Counted from the first letter of the stretch, positions 35,763 through 48,140 are shown. The stretch is 64,000 bases of DNA from Isoetes taiwanensis (GCA_021234155.1 JAJEKV010000109.1:2660738-2724737), one strand, 5' to 3'. Translations and numbers: made by a program. Notes: generated by a model from the sequence alone, not told the origin.

Positions 35763-38700
35763 TGGAAAGGACTATGAACACAAAGCGTGGCCGACTACCA
35801 AAGGACTTCCTTAACTATCGCCACCACTAATTTCATCGAGGATGGGATAAAAGGGCGTAGAGAGGAAAAGGCGAAGCCGAAAAAAGAGACCGGGCTGAAA
35901 GATAATAGTATGGAGGCGGTGAGCGAAGGCAAAAGCGGAGCTAAAGAAATCGTATGAGCCGCGAACCAAGTTAGTCTCATTTAGATTAGCCAAGGAGAAA
36001 GGAACCCGAGTCGAAAAGAGAGTCGGGTTCAAAGCGAGGAGAAGCTTAGATGTTAGTGAGAACGGCCGGTAGCAATGGCCGTGGAGAAAAAGTGAAGTTG
36101 AAGAAGAACCGAAAGTGCTGCTATGGGCCAGCGCTCGGCTCAAGGACACGAAAAAAGGACATTAGAGAACAAACCAAAGAAAAGGGCGCTCTATGACGAA
36201 GGAAGCGAAACAGGCGTTGAAAAACGAAGCCGTTGGCTCCACGTTAATCGTACAATGCACATAATGATATACGGACCGGAAATCAAGTGAATGTAACCGA
36301 TATTCTGCGAACTGGAACCCTTCATCAATGGATCCCCAAAAGAATAAACAATAATGACAAATAAGAAGGAAGAATAACAAATGGCGAGGATAATAAAGGC
36401 AAAAGAGGAAAAGGAAACGCATAGGAATGTAGAAATGCATAGACATAAAGATGGAGCAGCGAGGAGATGTTGAGTAAAGTCGCACACCACGTAGCGGCGA
36501 GGAAGGGCGAGGGACCGTCGAGGGGAACGCAGTAGTCTGAACCTCAACATGTGGACCATATCGAGCAAAAAGCGGAGAAGCGGGGAAGAATGATAAAAAC
36601 TATGGGCTAAAAAGAACATGAAAAGTCAACCACGTCTAGCGTCACCGAAACTTACACAATGATTATGTAATATCATATATAGTGAGTAAAGCTATGCGAA
36701 AAATAAGCCTACGCAAACATGACAAAGTGGAGCTACTTGAAAACAAAAGCTCCCAAATCCATAAAATTGGTACACCAACAACATCACCGTCACCCATGTG
36801 CAAGAATAGAAAAATACAACCGCGCATGAAACATCAAACCAGTGCACTAATACAAAGCGAACAAACCCGATGATCATGCCAAAAAAAGAAACAAATCTTA
36901 AGCGCAATCCCCAAATATTCAAATCGCCATCGGACCAAACCAAATATAGAATAATATACATAAAAAATAGCCACAAAAGGACAAAAGGTGGAAAAACATG
37001 TCACAAAATACTTGAATGGGACGAAAAGAAAAGGTGGATGACAAAGGAAAGAAGAGAGAGAAGAGATGAGAGAGAAGAGAGCGTGGAGTTAGATCGTATG
37101 AAAACCGTGGCGATAGGCAGATCCGCGAAGCAAGTAAAGAGCGAACCTAACAATAAAAACTATAAATGACCGCCGTACGAGAAACTCGGTCGAGGTCGGG
37201 CCTGAAATGTAGGGGTGGAAGCGAAGGCATAATGACAAAGTAGCGAGAAAGAAGTGGAACATGTAGAAAACACCCATGATGATTAAAGAGAGGAGAACAA
37301 GAGCGTGCATAATGAAAGGTGGCAAACCGCATGAAAAAGATCCCCAAAAAGTCTGGAAAAACATGTGGATAACGATAAATAATAAAGCGGAACCCTTCAT
37401 CTGGATCCCCTGAAAAAACAATCGTAAATAATAAAGACAAATGCCGTTGAGATAGCATAATAGCATAATGCATAATAATGGAGCACAATTTATAGTGAAA
37501 AATCCGCAACAACCGACTAGAAAGAAGTCCCAAAGACTAGCACCATGCACAAAGCTTAAAAATCGCCAAGATAATACCTCATGCACCATCATAAGAACCC
37601 TAACAAGCATGAAATTTGTGAGGAAAGAACGTAAATGTGGAATAAAAGCCCTAGGCACCAATGTTCCAAACACAAAGAGATCGACAACATCCAAAATGTA
37701 AAACATAAGGTGCGAGAGAGATGAAAAGGACAATACATGTAGGATAATATGCCGGGACGGACCCAGATTAAGCCCTAAGCTACTTGACAATATACGTGCA
37801 AAAAACACACCTTATTGGAAAAACACTTTAATGATCAAGTGAAACCCATACAAATGCACCCGATAAGTTCAAAAGGCCAATGCTCTCCCATCATCCTAAA
37901 AAGAAATTCCAAACCAGCAGGGAATGACACACATGTCGGACAAAATTGAATTAAGTAACAAGATGAATCGTAACAAATAACCCCAAAATATTATGCTAAG
38001 GATTACGAAATGAAATGGACATGGAGCAAAAGGCGACAAATAGGAAACACGCTAAAACCACATTTGCACAATGAAAATCCATAAGGTCTATGCGTATATG
38101 CCGGGGTAGAAAACCCGCCAAAGTAGTTACCGAGGTGTTGCACGTGAGTAGTAATGTGCTCAACCTCAAAAGCACAAATGAGAAAAGAACCAAAAAATAA
38201 ATAAAAGAGCACCACAAGATTAGAAATTGAACATTGGCAAAATATGAGCACGTATAAGTTTGTTTTAGACCCAAATTGTACATATGACAAAATTGAAAGT
38301 TTCCATATGAAAGCAAGTCATGAACCATATTCACCTCCTTATGTTTCAAAATGAAATACACATGCAAAAATGCACCTCATGAAAAAAACAATCAATGAGT
38401 AATCCGTAACCATACTCAAATGCAAGCAATAAGGATAGAAAAACAATAGCCTAAGCGAATACCCACACGGGACTCACCTTATATAAAAACACGATAAATG
38501 ATGTATGCCCCAAGTCGAATCAAACAAGGCAAAAATTAATCCCTATGGCAATAATAGATAGCCGATGGAATGATGCGATGGAAACAAAGAGGACCGTGAA
38601 AAGTCATAAAATCCATGGTGGCGGTGCACTCCACGAATGATGGAACATCACAAATTTATGTAAATCACGGAATGAAGTGGCCCGATGTACAATGTGTCTT

Positions 38701-38898
38701 CTAAGTGTGGACACAACCCCAACAACGGATGTGACCCGCCGACTCGATGCTCTACATGGAGAATGCATTGCAGCGATCCCAATCCAACAAGAGACTAGTG
38801 AATGAATCTAAATCCAACAACAAATTAATGCAGGAAGTGAAGTCCCTCAATGCGCCAATGCACGTGGGAAGCGTCGAGAACAAGCCAAAGCGGCCGAA

Positions 38899-39240
38899 CA
38901 CTTAAGAAGAAAAATCCTTATAAAAGAGCACCCCATTATAATCCATAAGTACCTTACCCGGAAAAACAACAAATAAAAAGGGAACCCATGAAACACTTAG
39001 GAAGAAAAATCATTTATAAAAGGCACCTCATTATAAATCCATAAGTACCTTACAAGAAAACAACAAATAAAAAGGGAGCCATTAAACACTTAGGAAGAAA
39101 AATCATTTATAAAGAGCACCTCATTATAAATCCGTAGAAAGTACCTTACAAGAGAAAATAACAAATAGCGAGGGACCATAAAAAGCGCTTAGGAAGAAAA
39201 TCACTTATAAAGAGCACCCCATAATAAATCCCCAAAGAGA
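38899..39240. repeat. 93-99-bp tandem repeat, about 3.6 units
   Basis: Units begin CACTTAGGAAGAAAAATC (38899, 38994, 39087 and, diverged, 39186). They contain TTATAAAGAGCACCTCATTA and AAGTACCTTAC, and the later units differ by small indels. Confidence 0.9.
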
Positions 39241-41042
39241 AATCACATTCTTATTAAATATCAAAAACATGAAAAACAAACACAAGACAAATGCTTGAGA
39301 GCATATTATTCAACAAAAAGCGAGACAGCACTATTATGCCCAAAGGAATGACGGGCTGACCAGACCGGAACAAAGATAATCCGCAGCGAACAGCTAATGA
39401 AATAAGTTGGTTGGAGGTTATTCGCGGAAATAGGCCAGGGCTTAAAGGCGAAACTACAACAACATCACATCCCTAGAAACTGGAAATTAAGCGAGATACT
39501 CGACGAACGAGAGAGCAAAAAGCGACAAAAGCGAAATCGAAGAAAGTATTCCATGAGGACGATCGATGTCCTCCCGGACAACTATAAAGCGACTAGCGCT
39601 TGAAGATGCAAAAGAACGCCGTCCGCAAGGCAATGAAGGTGGTGGGAAGTCATGTATCCAGGAAAAATCCGGAGGAAGCATAAAGGCGGAACTCGGGGCA
39701 AAGGAAAGCGAAGCGTAAGCGAAGCTAAGAAGACCAGCAAAAGGAAGCGAGGAGATGAAGAAGACGAAGGCTGGAAAAGGCAGGGCGGAATACAAAGGAA
39801 TTGGAAGCGGTGAATGGAATTAGAAAAAAGAAGAACGGTGAATGGTAGGCGGAGGGGCGGAGTGAAAGACTAGAAAGAAGCGGCTCACAGCGAATGGGCG
39901 CGGACAACGCTAAACAAAATTTGCCCATAAGGCGATGAAAATAGTCTCCTAAGATAACATTCTGAGAATCACAATGAGGGAACATGGTAAGGAAACGGCA
40001 TAAATAGACTAAAATTACTGGAGGCCGGAACCAGCCGACAAAACAAGGGCCAGTGCCAACACCCTATTCACAGGCCAGAAGCTAAAGAAAGAGTGATGGA
40101 AGCAAAGGATAATGCAAGCCAGGCCAGCTGAGGAAGGAACAGGAGATAGGCAGGTGGGGAGGCTTGACAAGGGCCGAGGCCTGGGAATCAGGCATGGGAT
40201 GGTCTGCTGCTGGGGATGGGCCAGGGATGGGAGAGCGAACCAACCAAGAAGGCGTGGGATCCCGAACAACAGGAAGGGCAGTAAGCTAGGATGGGGCGGA
40301 ACAAGGATGGAGCGAGGAGCTACAAACCAAAGAGGAGCATGTTTGGGATCGCCGAAAAAGAGGGCGTGGGACTGGGACAGGCTGAGCAGGGGGCGGAGGC
40401 ATACCACGAGTGCTGGGATCGGGCTCCATGCCCAAGCATAGATTTCAATTTCAAGCTAGGATGGTAGGAGGCTGATGCCTCAAGTGCCAAAACCAGATGG
40501 CTCCTTGACTAAAAACCTATCGCCGTCTATGATGCAAATGGGCTAAAAGCATAAAAGCGAAAAAGCGGTAAATGGCCCCAGTTCCAGCAATTCGAGACCA
40601 AAGGCCAGCAGCAGAGGCCGACTCAAGCAGAAAACCTCCAACAAGAGACAAAGAAACCAAGAAAATGCATGGTGAATTCAACATCACGAGCGGCTACAAT
40701 AAGGAGAAAACAACAAACTAACACAAAATCGCAAGGCGAATGGCGATTCAACATGCGAAACCGAAAACAAAGAGAATCCGCGAAATCCATAAGAATCATA
40801 GCAATTCCTCATGCAAGCACCCTGCAAGCAAAAGCCAAATAGAAAAACAAGATCTACCCTAGCACCGATCGAATTCGGGCATAATCAACAAGATAAGAAG
40901 AAGGCGTACCTTCCAAAGAAGGGTAAGACAACTCGCGAAGAAGATGCCGGTAGCGAGGACGTGGAGACATGAGCCGAAGGAGAAGCTCCAGAAGAAATCC
41001 ATCGATCGAAGAGCCATGGGAAGCCACGAGAGGAGAAGAAGA

Positions 41043-41153
41043 GCTGCTTTGTGAAAGAAGGCATAATGGCGGGCCAAAGGCGGAGATGGCCTAATATAGA
41101 AGCTCGTCCCTTCGAGAATGGCGATCCGATGGCTCGGATCGATGGGATAGGAG
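41043..41153. repeat. 110-bp direct repeat, right
   Basis: Partner of 35652-35762. It contains the hairpin GATCCGA-TGGC-TCGGATC, whose stem is partly lost in the left partner. Confidence 0.7.
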
Positions 41154-41281
41154 AAAATTGGGAGGACCCGACAGTCTCACTAGATATATTTAATATAACT
41201 ACTATCATAGAAGATAGCATTGAATTTTTATATCCATGTGACATATTGCGAAATCCAGTTTCATGTAAGACATGAAATACA

Positions 41282-41850
41282 TTGTCGACAATTAATAAGA
41301 GTGTTAATAGCTTCAATGATCGCATTCTTGGTAGAGTTCCTAGTCGTGACAAATCGTATTATAGTCATGACCACATCACCGAGCAAGATGAAATCATACG
41401 CGACCACCCTTATGCAACCTCTGATTTCCTTAATAACATCACACATTCTGGAATACCCAACCATGAGCTGAAGCTTAAAGTAGGGGCCATATGCCGCATT
41501 ATGAAATGGTTGGATATGGAAAAGGGTTTGGTAAAAAATGCGAGAGTTATGGTCGTGTCAATGCATGAAAAATTTGTCATGGTGAAAGTACTAGACGAGG
41601 CATCCCAGGACGATGCATGTACATACCCGATTTCTAGAACTGACTCTATCAACCAGAGAACCGGCCCTGGACCATTTATAGACGACAATTGCCACACCGT
41701 TTATCTTATTCGACCACCTTCAATAGCTGCCAGGGGCTGACATTGGATTGCGTTGTCATTGACCTGTGTACCGATGTATTTGACTCGCATGCGGAAGAGA
41801 GAAGACGCACTCATCCTCCTCTCACCAGAGAATACATCGAGGCGTACTAA
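41282..41850 (+). pseudogene. Helitron helicase (PIF1-like) C-terminal fragment
   Basis: A 152-codon frame reads FNDRILGRVPSRDKSYYSHD, then FLNNITHSGIPNHELKLKVG and MKWLDMEKGLVKNARVMVV. This is the C-terminal part of Helitron/PIF1 helicases, where the family has FLNSL..SG.P.H.L.LK.G.P.MLLRNL....GLCNGTRL. A frameshift near 41728 leads into SCQGLTLDCVVIDLCTDVF, matching helicase motif V (QG.T). The last motif (family LYVALSRV) is absent. The Rep nuclease and the N-terminal helicase motifs are not present upstream, so this is a truncated Helitron piece. It is cleaner than its surroundings. Confidence 0.8.
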
Positions 41851-41924
41851 AAATATCGTCTATAAGGAGCTCCTCTGTTGATAAGGTACTTTTTTAGCTC
41901 TTCTTTGTACACTTCACAAAAGAT

Positions 41925-42081
41925 GATGTAGCAGCGTATCGTCTGCAAGGAGTTGAACTTTAAGTAAGGTATGTCCTCTGCCTTTCATATGTATAGTATT
42001 GTACAGTTTACAAAACATGATGTAGCAGTGTATAATCTGCAAGAAGTTGAACTTTAAGTAAGGTATGTCCTTTGCCTTTCA
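41925..42081. repeat. 94-bp direct repeat, two units
   Basis: GATGTAGCAG...TCTGCAAG(G/A)AGTTGAAC followed by AAGTAAGGTATGTCC starts at 41925 and 42019. It lies just downstream of the Helitron helicase fragment. Confidence 0.85.
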
Positions 42082-42111
42082 CAGGTACCATGTGATGTGA
42101 TGATCCTCTTA

Positions 42112-42134
42112 TCTCCAGACAATTTGTCTGGAGA
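42112..42134. other. Perfect hairpin downstream of the Helitron fragment
   Basis: TCTCCAGACAATTTGTCTGGAGA pairs as a stem of about 9-10 bp with a short AATT-centred loop. Helitron 3' ends have a short hairpin near a CTRR terminus, but no CTRR end follows closely, so the link is only a possibility. Confidence 0.5.
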
Positions 42135-42264
42135 CAAATTGTGATAATGTGTATTTTCTCTGGCCACTATTTAGACAGGTACAGACGACGTCTTCAGTCC
42201 TCTTCTATAGATGACACCATTCGAAAGTTATTTAGATAAGGTATGCCAAAGAAAAAAAAGTAAT

Positions 42265-42289
42265 AAAAAAAAAAAAAAAAAAAAAAAAA
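42265..42289. repeat. Poly(A) run
   Basis: 25 consecutive A bases. No target-site duplication around it could be matched, so it is not assigned to a retroposon. Confidence 0.9.
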
Positions 42290-42379
42290 TCCCTCCCCTG
42301 CCCATACGATAGATGACGTGCTATTTGATTACCATGGGATTCCCTCTCATTCATTTTTTTTTGCTTTGAGGAATTGAAA

Positions 42380-42672
42380 AAAAAAGGCAATGACTATTAG
42401 TAATAAGCGACCCTATCCAAAGCCCAAAACCTTTGGCATTTGTCATTAGATGCAAAAAAAAAATGAAAAGAACATCCATAAGCGGTAGAATCCAGTGGTC
42501 AAGCTATTGGTAATGGGTGACCCCATCCAAAAGCCATATCCAGACATTGTTATCGGATGCAAAAATAAAATAAAATAAATGTCCATGTGCGGCCTTGACC
42601 CTAGTGGTCAAGCCGTCGGTAATGGGCAATCCCACCTAGGTCCAAAACCAGGAACGTCATCGGATGCCAAAA
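42380..42672. repeat. 110-118-bp tandem repeat, about 2.6 units
   Basis: Units contain GTGGTCAAGC, TTGGTAATGGGTGACCCCAT and TCGGATGCAAAA, starting near 42385, 42503 and 42612. The minus-strand 281-codon open frame at 42657-43502 begins beyond this array and overlaps its edge. Confidence 0.8.
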
Positions 42673-42883
42673 AGAGAGGACACACAATAATGGAAATCCC
42701 ATGGTGATGGGTTATAGCACCTATCTATCCTCTGGAGGGCGCAAAACAAAGCGGCATCACAAAAGTGGCGGGTCGCGACAAAAGAAATGTTAAGCCCGGT
42801 ATGGTTGATAAATTTCTTGTATACATAAGAAAGTACTTTCTTTTCGTTCAAAAAGTACTTAACTTGAAAACCTACACCAAGAC

Positions 42884-43640
42884 CGAAAATTTTGCACGCA
42901 TTCTGCACAAAAGCTCGATCTAAAACATGAAATGAGTCGAGCTGCACCAAAAACTCGACCTGAAACACAAAGAACAAACAAAATCTTAACTTAAAGAACA
43001 AAAATCCAAAAAAAAAAACTCCATGAATCGCTAGTAATCGCCAGAGCGGCTCACCTAATGGTCCACGGCGCAAAAAATCACCTAGGAGATTGCCAACTCG
43101 AGCGCCAAAAACTCCATGAATTGACCAAAAACGAAATGAGTTGAGTTGCACAAAAATTCGACTGAAACACAAGAACAAACAAAATCTTAACCTAAAGAAC
43201 AAAATCCAAAAAAAAACTCCATGAATCGATAGTAATCGCGAGAGCGCCTCACCTAATGATCTCCATAATGCAAAATCCCCTCTCCTAATGATCTCCACAG
43301 CGCAAAATCCCCTCTGGCGCTGGAGATCGCCAACTCCGAAGCTCCAAAAATGAAAACAAAGATACCGAAAAGGAAGGGGAAAAGAATGCCACGTCAAAAA
43401 TTTTCTTAAAAACTCACGCACGTCAGCCGCCGAAAATTTTTCAGTACGTAATCCCGGGCAGTGTTTATTATGTTTGTTAATCCACTGGAAATTGGGTGGC
43501 ATAAAACGCCTCCATTTTTCTTTTTATTGACTTCAAATATAGATTTTATGCCATTATATTTATACAAGTACAAAATTTGTAGAAGCATTTCTGCGGGATA
43601 ATGGAAGTTAGACGCAGTTGATCAAATTAACCAGTTTTAG
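42884..43640. repeat. Downstream flank of receptor kinase, internally duplicated
   Basis: Source of the copy at 31901-33189. About 190 bp is repeated in tandem: AAAATGAGT-GAGCTGCAC, CTGAAACACAAGAACAAAC and CTCCATGAATCG occur near 42935 and again near 43130. On the minus strand the sequence has a pyrimidine-rich TTTGTTCTTGTGTTTCAG, an acceptor-like end repeated in both units. The 120-bp dispersed sequence at 43517-43637 is part of it. Confidence 0.8.
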
Positions 43641-43741
43641 AAACCAGTTCTGGAAAACCCAGCCTGATCATCAAATTTCTAGGGTTCTATGTCAAGTTTG
43701 TAGAGGAACTACATACAAACATAACATAACCTTCAAGCCAA

Positions 43742-43747
43742 TTTATT
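43742..43747 (-). terminator. Possible poly(A) signal of the receptor kinase
   Basis: AATAAA on the minus strand, about 130 bases after the stop codon at 43876. It is conserved in the kinase-only copy near 33086. Confidence 0.35.
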
Positions 43748-43875
43748 AGATGAAATTACATGGAATAGACACAGATATATGTACAACAGAGCACTTCCAG
43801 TAACAGCATAATGAAATGAAGTTCCAAACTGCTCTTTACAATGAAATTCTAGGCATCTCTTTTAATGCTCATCTT

Positions 43876-46800
43876 TTACACTGCTGAAACAGGGGACATT
43901 CGAGATGTAGGGTCAGATGAAGATGTTTGCATATCTGCACCTGGTCGGCATCCTTCTAACATGAATACTACTTCTGTCATATTGGGCCTATCCTGAGGAT
44001 CTTGTGCAGTGCATAGAAGTGCAACTTTAACAGCTAAGAGGAACTCTTCCCATTCTGATGACTCTTGATCAAACAGCTCAAGTAGACTAGGATCAAATAA
44101 CTCTGAAATTTCTCGGTTCTGAAGCTGGCGCTTTACCCATTTTACTATATCCTCATCCTGACTAAATGTGGCGGGTCGCCTGCCTGTAAGTAACTCTAGC
44201 AAAAGAATTCCAAAGCTGTAGACATCTGATTCTTTAGTTACTAGGCCAGTGGCAATCGCTTCTGGGGACACATATCCAACAGATCCAACTGGAGTAACGG
44301 ACGTTGATGGCTCAGCAGGTCTTATAGCTAGTCTATCCATTCCAAACTCTGCTAAATGTGGCTCAAAATCAGCATCAAACTGCACATTACTGGTCTTTAC
44401 ATCTCCATGAATGATTTGAGGGTCACATCGTGTATGGAGATATTCAAGGCCACGCGCACTGTTCAATGCAATAAGATGCCTCATACGCCAATCTAACAAG
44501 TTACCATCTTGATGAGAAGCTTGTTGCAAGAGGACAGCAAGATTACCATTAGGCATGTAGTCATAAATCAGAAGTTTCACGTCTCCACTTATGTAATAAC
44601 CACGCAAAACCGTTAGGTTTCTGTGTTTTGCCCTGCCCAGAAGCTCTGCTTGTGTCCTAAACCAGTTCTCTTCAACAATACCTTCCGGTAAACGTTTCAC
44701 CGACAGAATTGTCCCATCTTCTAATGGGGCTTTAAAAGTGATTCCATACCTTGATCTTGTTAAGACATGTTCTTCATCAAAATGCCCTGTAGATTCGAGA
44801 ATTGTAGCATAAGGAATGGGGTTTTGAAACATCACAAGTACCTCAGCTTTAGGAGAAATATCCTCCTTTGCAGGTACTGCAGCTCTCCTCCTTGTAAATA
44901 GGCAAACTAATGTGATGAGTATGAACAGAAGCACTAGTCCTACCATTCCAACACCAACTGCTATCCCTATAACAAGATTTTTCCGAGCATTTTCTTCCCA
45001 CTACTAGGACATGCAGCCTCCAATGGTCGCCCACAAAGGCGTGGGTTGTTAGCAAAAGAACTGGCATTGAACTTCGAAGCAAGTATTGACGGAATCTGGC
45101 CTTCAAGGTTATTTGAAGAAACGTTAAAACTTACAAGGTTTCTCAGTCTTCCAAGAGAATCTGGAATATTCCCTGACAAATTGTTAAACGAAACGTCCAA
45201 AATCCTGAGTTGTTCCAAATTCCCCAACAATGATGGTATGCTACCATGTAGACGATTTCTATCCAGTTGTAGGGTCAAGAGCCCTCTAAGAAGACCCAGC
45301 TCATTAGGAATGGCACCCACAAGAAAATTTGTGCTTAGATCCAGGTATTCTAAACTCTTACAATTTCCCAATGTATCTGGTATATTGCCTTTCAGCTTGT
45401 TATGCTTGAACTTCAACACCTTGAGGTGCACAAGTTTTCCCAATTCAGGTGGTATCTGACCCTCAAGCTCATTATCACTCAACTCCAAATTGTTCAGATT
45501 GATGCAATTACCAATGTCAGAAGGAATACTTCCAGATAAAGAATTGCTTGAGAGTAGCAGCATAGTTAGCTGTGCAAGATATCCAATCCCTTCCGGAATG
45601 CCCCCTGTGATACTATTTCCTCTAAGATCTACATGCTGAAGCTTCAGATTGTTGCTCAGGTTTTGAGGCATAAAACCACTCAATGAATTATTTGCAAGCC
45701 AAAGGAACTGCAAATTTACCAGCAGACTAAAACTTGATGGAATACTTCCTGACAATTTTTGATAGCTTAAATCCAACTTTTCCAGGGCTACACAATTGCT
45801 AATATTTGATGGAATCTCACCTGTAAGATTGTTCAGGCTCGCGTCCAGAACTTTCAACTTCTGCAAAGATCCAAATGATTTGGGAACGCCACCTGAAAGC
45901 TGGTTATTTTTCAGATCCAGATACTCTAGATTGATGCATTGTGATAGCTCCCCAGGAATACTCCCGTTTAATTGATTAAAAGCCAGACTTAAATTTCGTA
46001 ACTGGGACAAGGCACCCAATTGTGAAGGAATTATAGAGGAAAAATTGTTTCTACTCAAAGAAAGTACTTGCAGTCTTCCAAGGGTTCCCAATTCTGCTGG
46101 AATACTTCCAAATACATTATTTTCTGAGATGGACAGTACCCGAAGTTGTGCTAGTTGACCCAAACTGGCAGGTATAGTCGAAACAAGCCGATTATCATGT
46201 AGATCAAGGATCTGCAAATTGATGCACCGAGATAATTCAGAGGGAATCTTCCCAGATAACAAATTATGTGAAAGATTTATCTGCTGAAGCTGTCTCAGTT
46301 CACCCAATGATGATGGAATAACCCCTGTAAACAAATTTCTGCCAGCTGAAAGTATTTGTAAACTTGATAAATTGCTAAACTCTGTTGAAATATCTCCAAT
46401 TAAACTGTTCCCCTGAATGTCAAGGACCCGGAGGCTTGCACTGTTGTGGAAACGGGGAACTTGTCCTGAAAATCTATTGAAGCTCAATATCACCGTTTGT
46501 ACAGTCGACATGTTGCCTATCACTTGAGGAATGCTTCCACTAAGGTCATTTTGATCTAGAGCAAGGAACTGCAGATTGCTCAATAACCCGAGACTTGATG
46601 GTATAGAACCAAATAACGAGTTGCTATGCAGATCAACAATTTGAAGCAAACTGCAGTTTGATAAAGATGCAGGTATGTCCCCTGTCAAGCTATTCTGGTT
46701 CAACAAAAGAGTGATCAAGAATGAGAGCCCACCGATTTCAGATGGAATATTTCCGCTAAGACTGTTCTGTGAGAGGTCAACCATAGTAAGCTTGGTGCAA

Positions 46801-47430
46801 TTTGATATCTCTGGTGGAATTGAGCCCGACAACATATTTTCTGATAAGTCCAAGATTTTGAGAGCTTGAAGTTCCCCCATCCCCTTGGGAATCGTGCCAG
46901 TAAGTTCATTGTGACCAATGCTTAAGGCCTCAAGCCGTCCAAGAAAGCTTATGTTAGAAGGAATACCTCCAAAAAAGTTATTGTCGTTCAAGTTTACTAG
47001 CCTAAGGTTGGACAAGCTAGCCAGAAAATGTAAAGTTCCATTGAAACGATTTGATCTAAGGCTCAGCTTCTGAAGAGCATCAAGCTTCCCCAACTCTGCT
47101 CAAAAAACGAGGATTACCCATGTCATTTTGCATCAATTAAACTTAAACATGTTAGATGATTAAGAGTTGTAGAGTACCTGTTGCATCTCCTTGCAAACCC
47201 AGTCCAGGAAGGCGGAGCCCGACCACTCTTCCTTCTGAACAAGATACTCCTTTCCACAAACAAGGTGCACCATTTGCTGCCGTATTCCAGCTCCTTAATT
47301 TCCCATCGGCATTACTCAAAGAGTTTTTCAAAGAAACCAATGCTGTTAAATCCGCCTGTAATGTGTTTTGCCCAGCTACGAAACCTTCTATGAACAAGAG
47401 TATCAAATATACCATCGATCGGCAAACCAT
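43876..47430 (-). CDS. LRR receptor-like protein kinase, MUSTACHES/At4g36180-like
   Basis: Membrane receptor of about 1160 residues, close to the usual length of this family. Exon 1 is 47178-47430 (signal peptide MVYLILLFIEGF, then the LRR N-terminal domain with PCLWKGVSC). An 82-base intron follows, and exon 2 is 43876-47095. The ectodomain has about 28 tandem LRRs of the plant type (LxxLxLxxNxLxGxIP) and ends with the LCGRPLEAAC cap. Then comes one membrane span (VIGIAVGVGMVGLVLLFILI) with a basic stop-transfer TRRR. The kinase domain has the ATP-binding Lys (SVKRL), catalytic HGD in place of HRD, EFG in place of DFG, SPEA, and no glycine-rich loop. The C-terminal part (SSEWEEFLLAVKVALLCTA, FMLEGCRPG) matches Arabidopsis At4g36180, a regulator-type LRR kinase related to guard-cell shape. 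The frame breaks once between cap and membrane span at A-runs (44978-44993), where one extra A restores it. This is probably a sequencing error. I infer a weak or inactive kinase acting by binding partners. Confidence 0.93.
47096..47177 (-). other. Intron of the receptor kinase
   Basis: 82 bases, donor ACAG|GTACTC at 47178/47177 and acceptor TTTTTTGAGCAG|AGTTGGGG at 47096/47095, phase 1. Joining the exons gives a Glu codon and the continuous reading ATELGKLDALQKLSLRSN, as the family has at this place. Confidence 0.9.
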
Positions 47431-48140
47431 GCTTTGACATGCATCTTTTTCCTAAAATGTGTGATTAAAAGCTCCAATCACGTCATTAGATGACATGAAT
47501 TGCTCCATTAAATTTTGCTAAGCTGCCGCCAGCTCTTTCACATGCTACATACAAAGCGATCACATATAAAGATAATCTCAACTGAATTGCGGAGGGCAAG
47601 AAGGGCTGTTTTCCATGAAATTCTGATGGCGGCCTTCTTCCCTCCCATTCAGCTCAATCAGCTTACATCGTTTCACTCAAGATTGCTAAATTTAGGCTCT
47701 GCATGATCTGTTAAAACGGTCTAGCATGATGATCGAGGAAAATTATCTCCATTTTTGCTAAAGAAAACAGAAATCGAGATGCACTATACATGCATTAGTT
47801 AAGCTGACATTAGACATGCATCTCGTGTCTGGAATTGAAGCAGGGAACAGAAAATGTCAAAAACAGGAGGCCCACCTGTATGGAGAAAGGGACGGAGCTG
47901 AAGGATCTGACCGGCAGAGGGTTTGAAGCCATAGCGCCTGCGCCTGCGCCGCTGCAGGTTCCCCCTTACAAGCAGACAGCACCAACTATGCCTTCTTACA
48001 CATAGTCCAGTCCAACACTCTTGCTATGTAAAACATAAAAATAACTCCCAACATTCAAGAAATTCATACCTTCAAAACTTGCGTATTTACTACCCCCCAT
48101 GGTTGCCTTCAAATGTTCCAATGTGTCAGAATTTGGCGCC

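Larger units (their letters stand above)
35346..41042. other. A-rich, purine-biased repeat-derived region, no gene recognised
   Basis: The plus strand is strongly purine-rich, which leaves long stop-poor frames on the minus strand (up to 239 codons at 37089-37808). Their translations are Phe/Leu/Ser-rich low-complexity strings without motifs, so I do not call them genes. Internal duplications are visible, for example GGAACCCTTCATC...GGATCCCC near 36312 and 37389. A shared 110-bp segment at 35652-35762 and 41043-41153 brackets the region, raising the possibility of a decayed element with short terminal repeats. Confidence 0.5.

Noticed and set aside
37089-37808. A 239-codon minus-strand open frame
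   Set aside because: The purine-rich plus strand leaves few stops on the minus strand. The translation is low-complexity and hydrophobic, overlaps another open frame, and shows no domain.
40015-40441. Overlapping open frames on both strands (about 110-130 codons)
   Set aside because: A GC-richer patch gives open frames on both strands at once, Pro/Leu-rich or Arg/Gly-rich, with no family motif.
42657-43502. A 281-codon minus-strand open frame
   Set aside because: It crosses an internally duplicated non-coding flank, giving the same Phe/Leu-rich string twice, with no motif. The related copy at 31901-32570 has no such frame. Judged a chance frame in repeat DNA.
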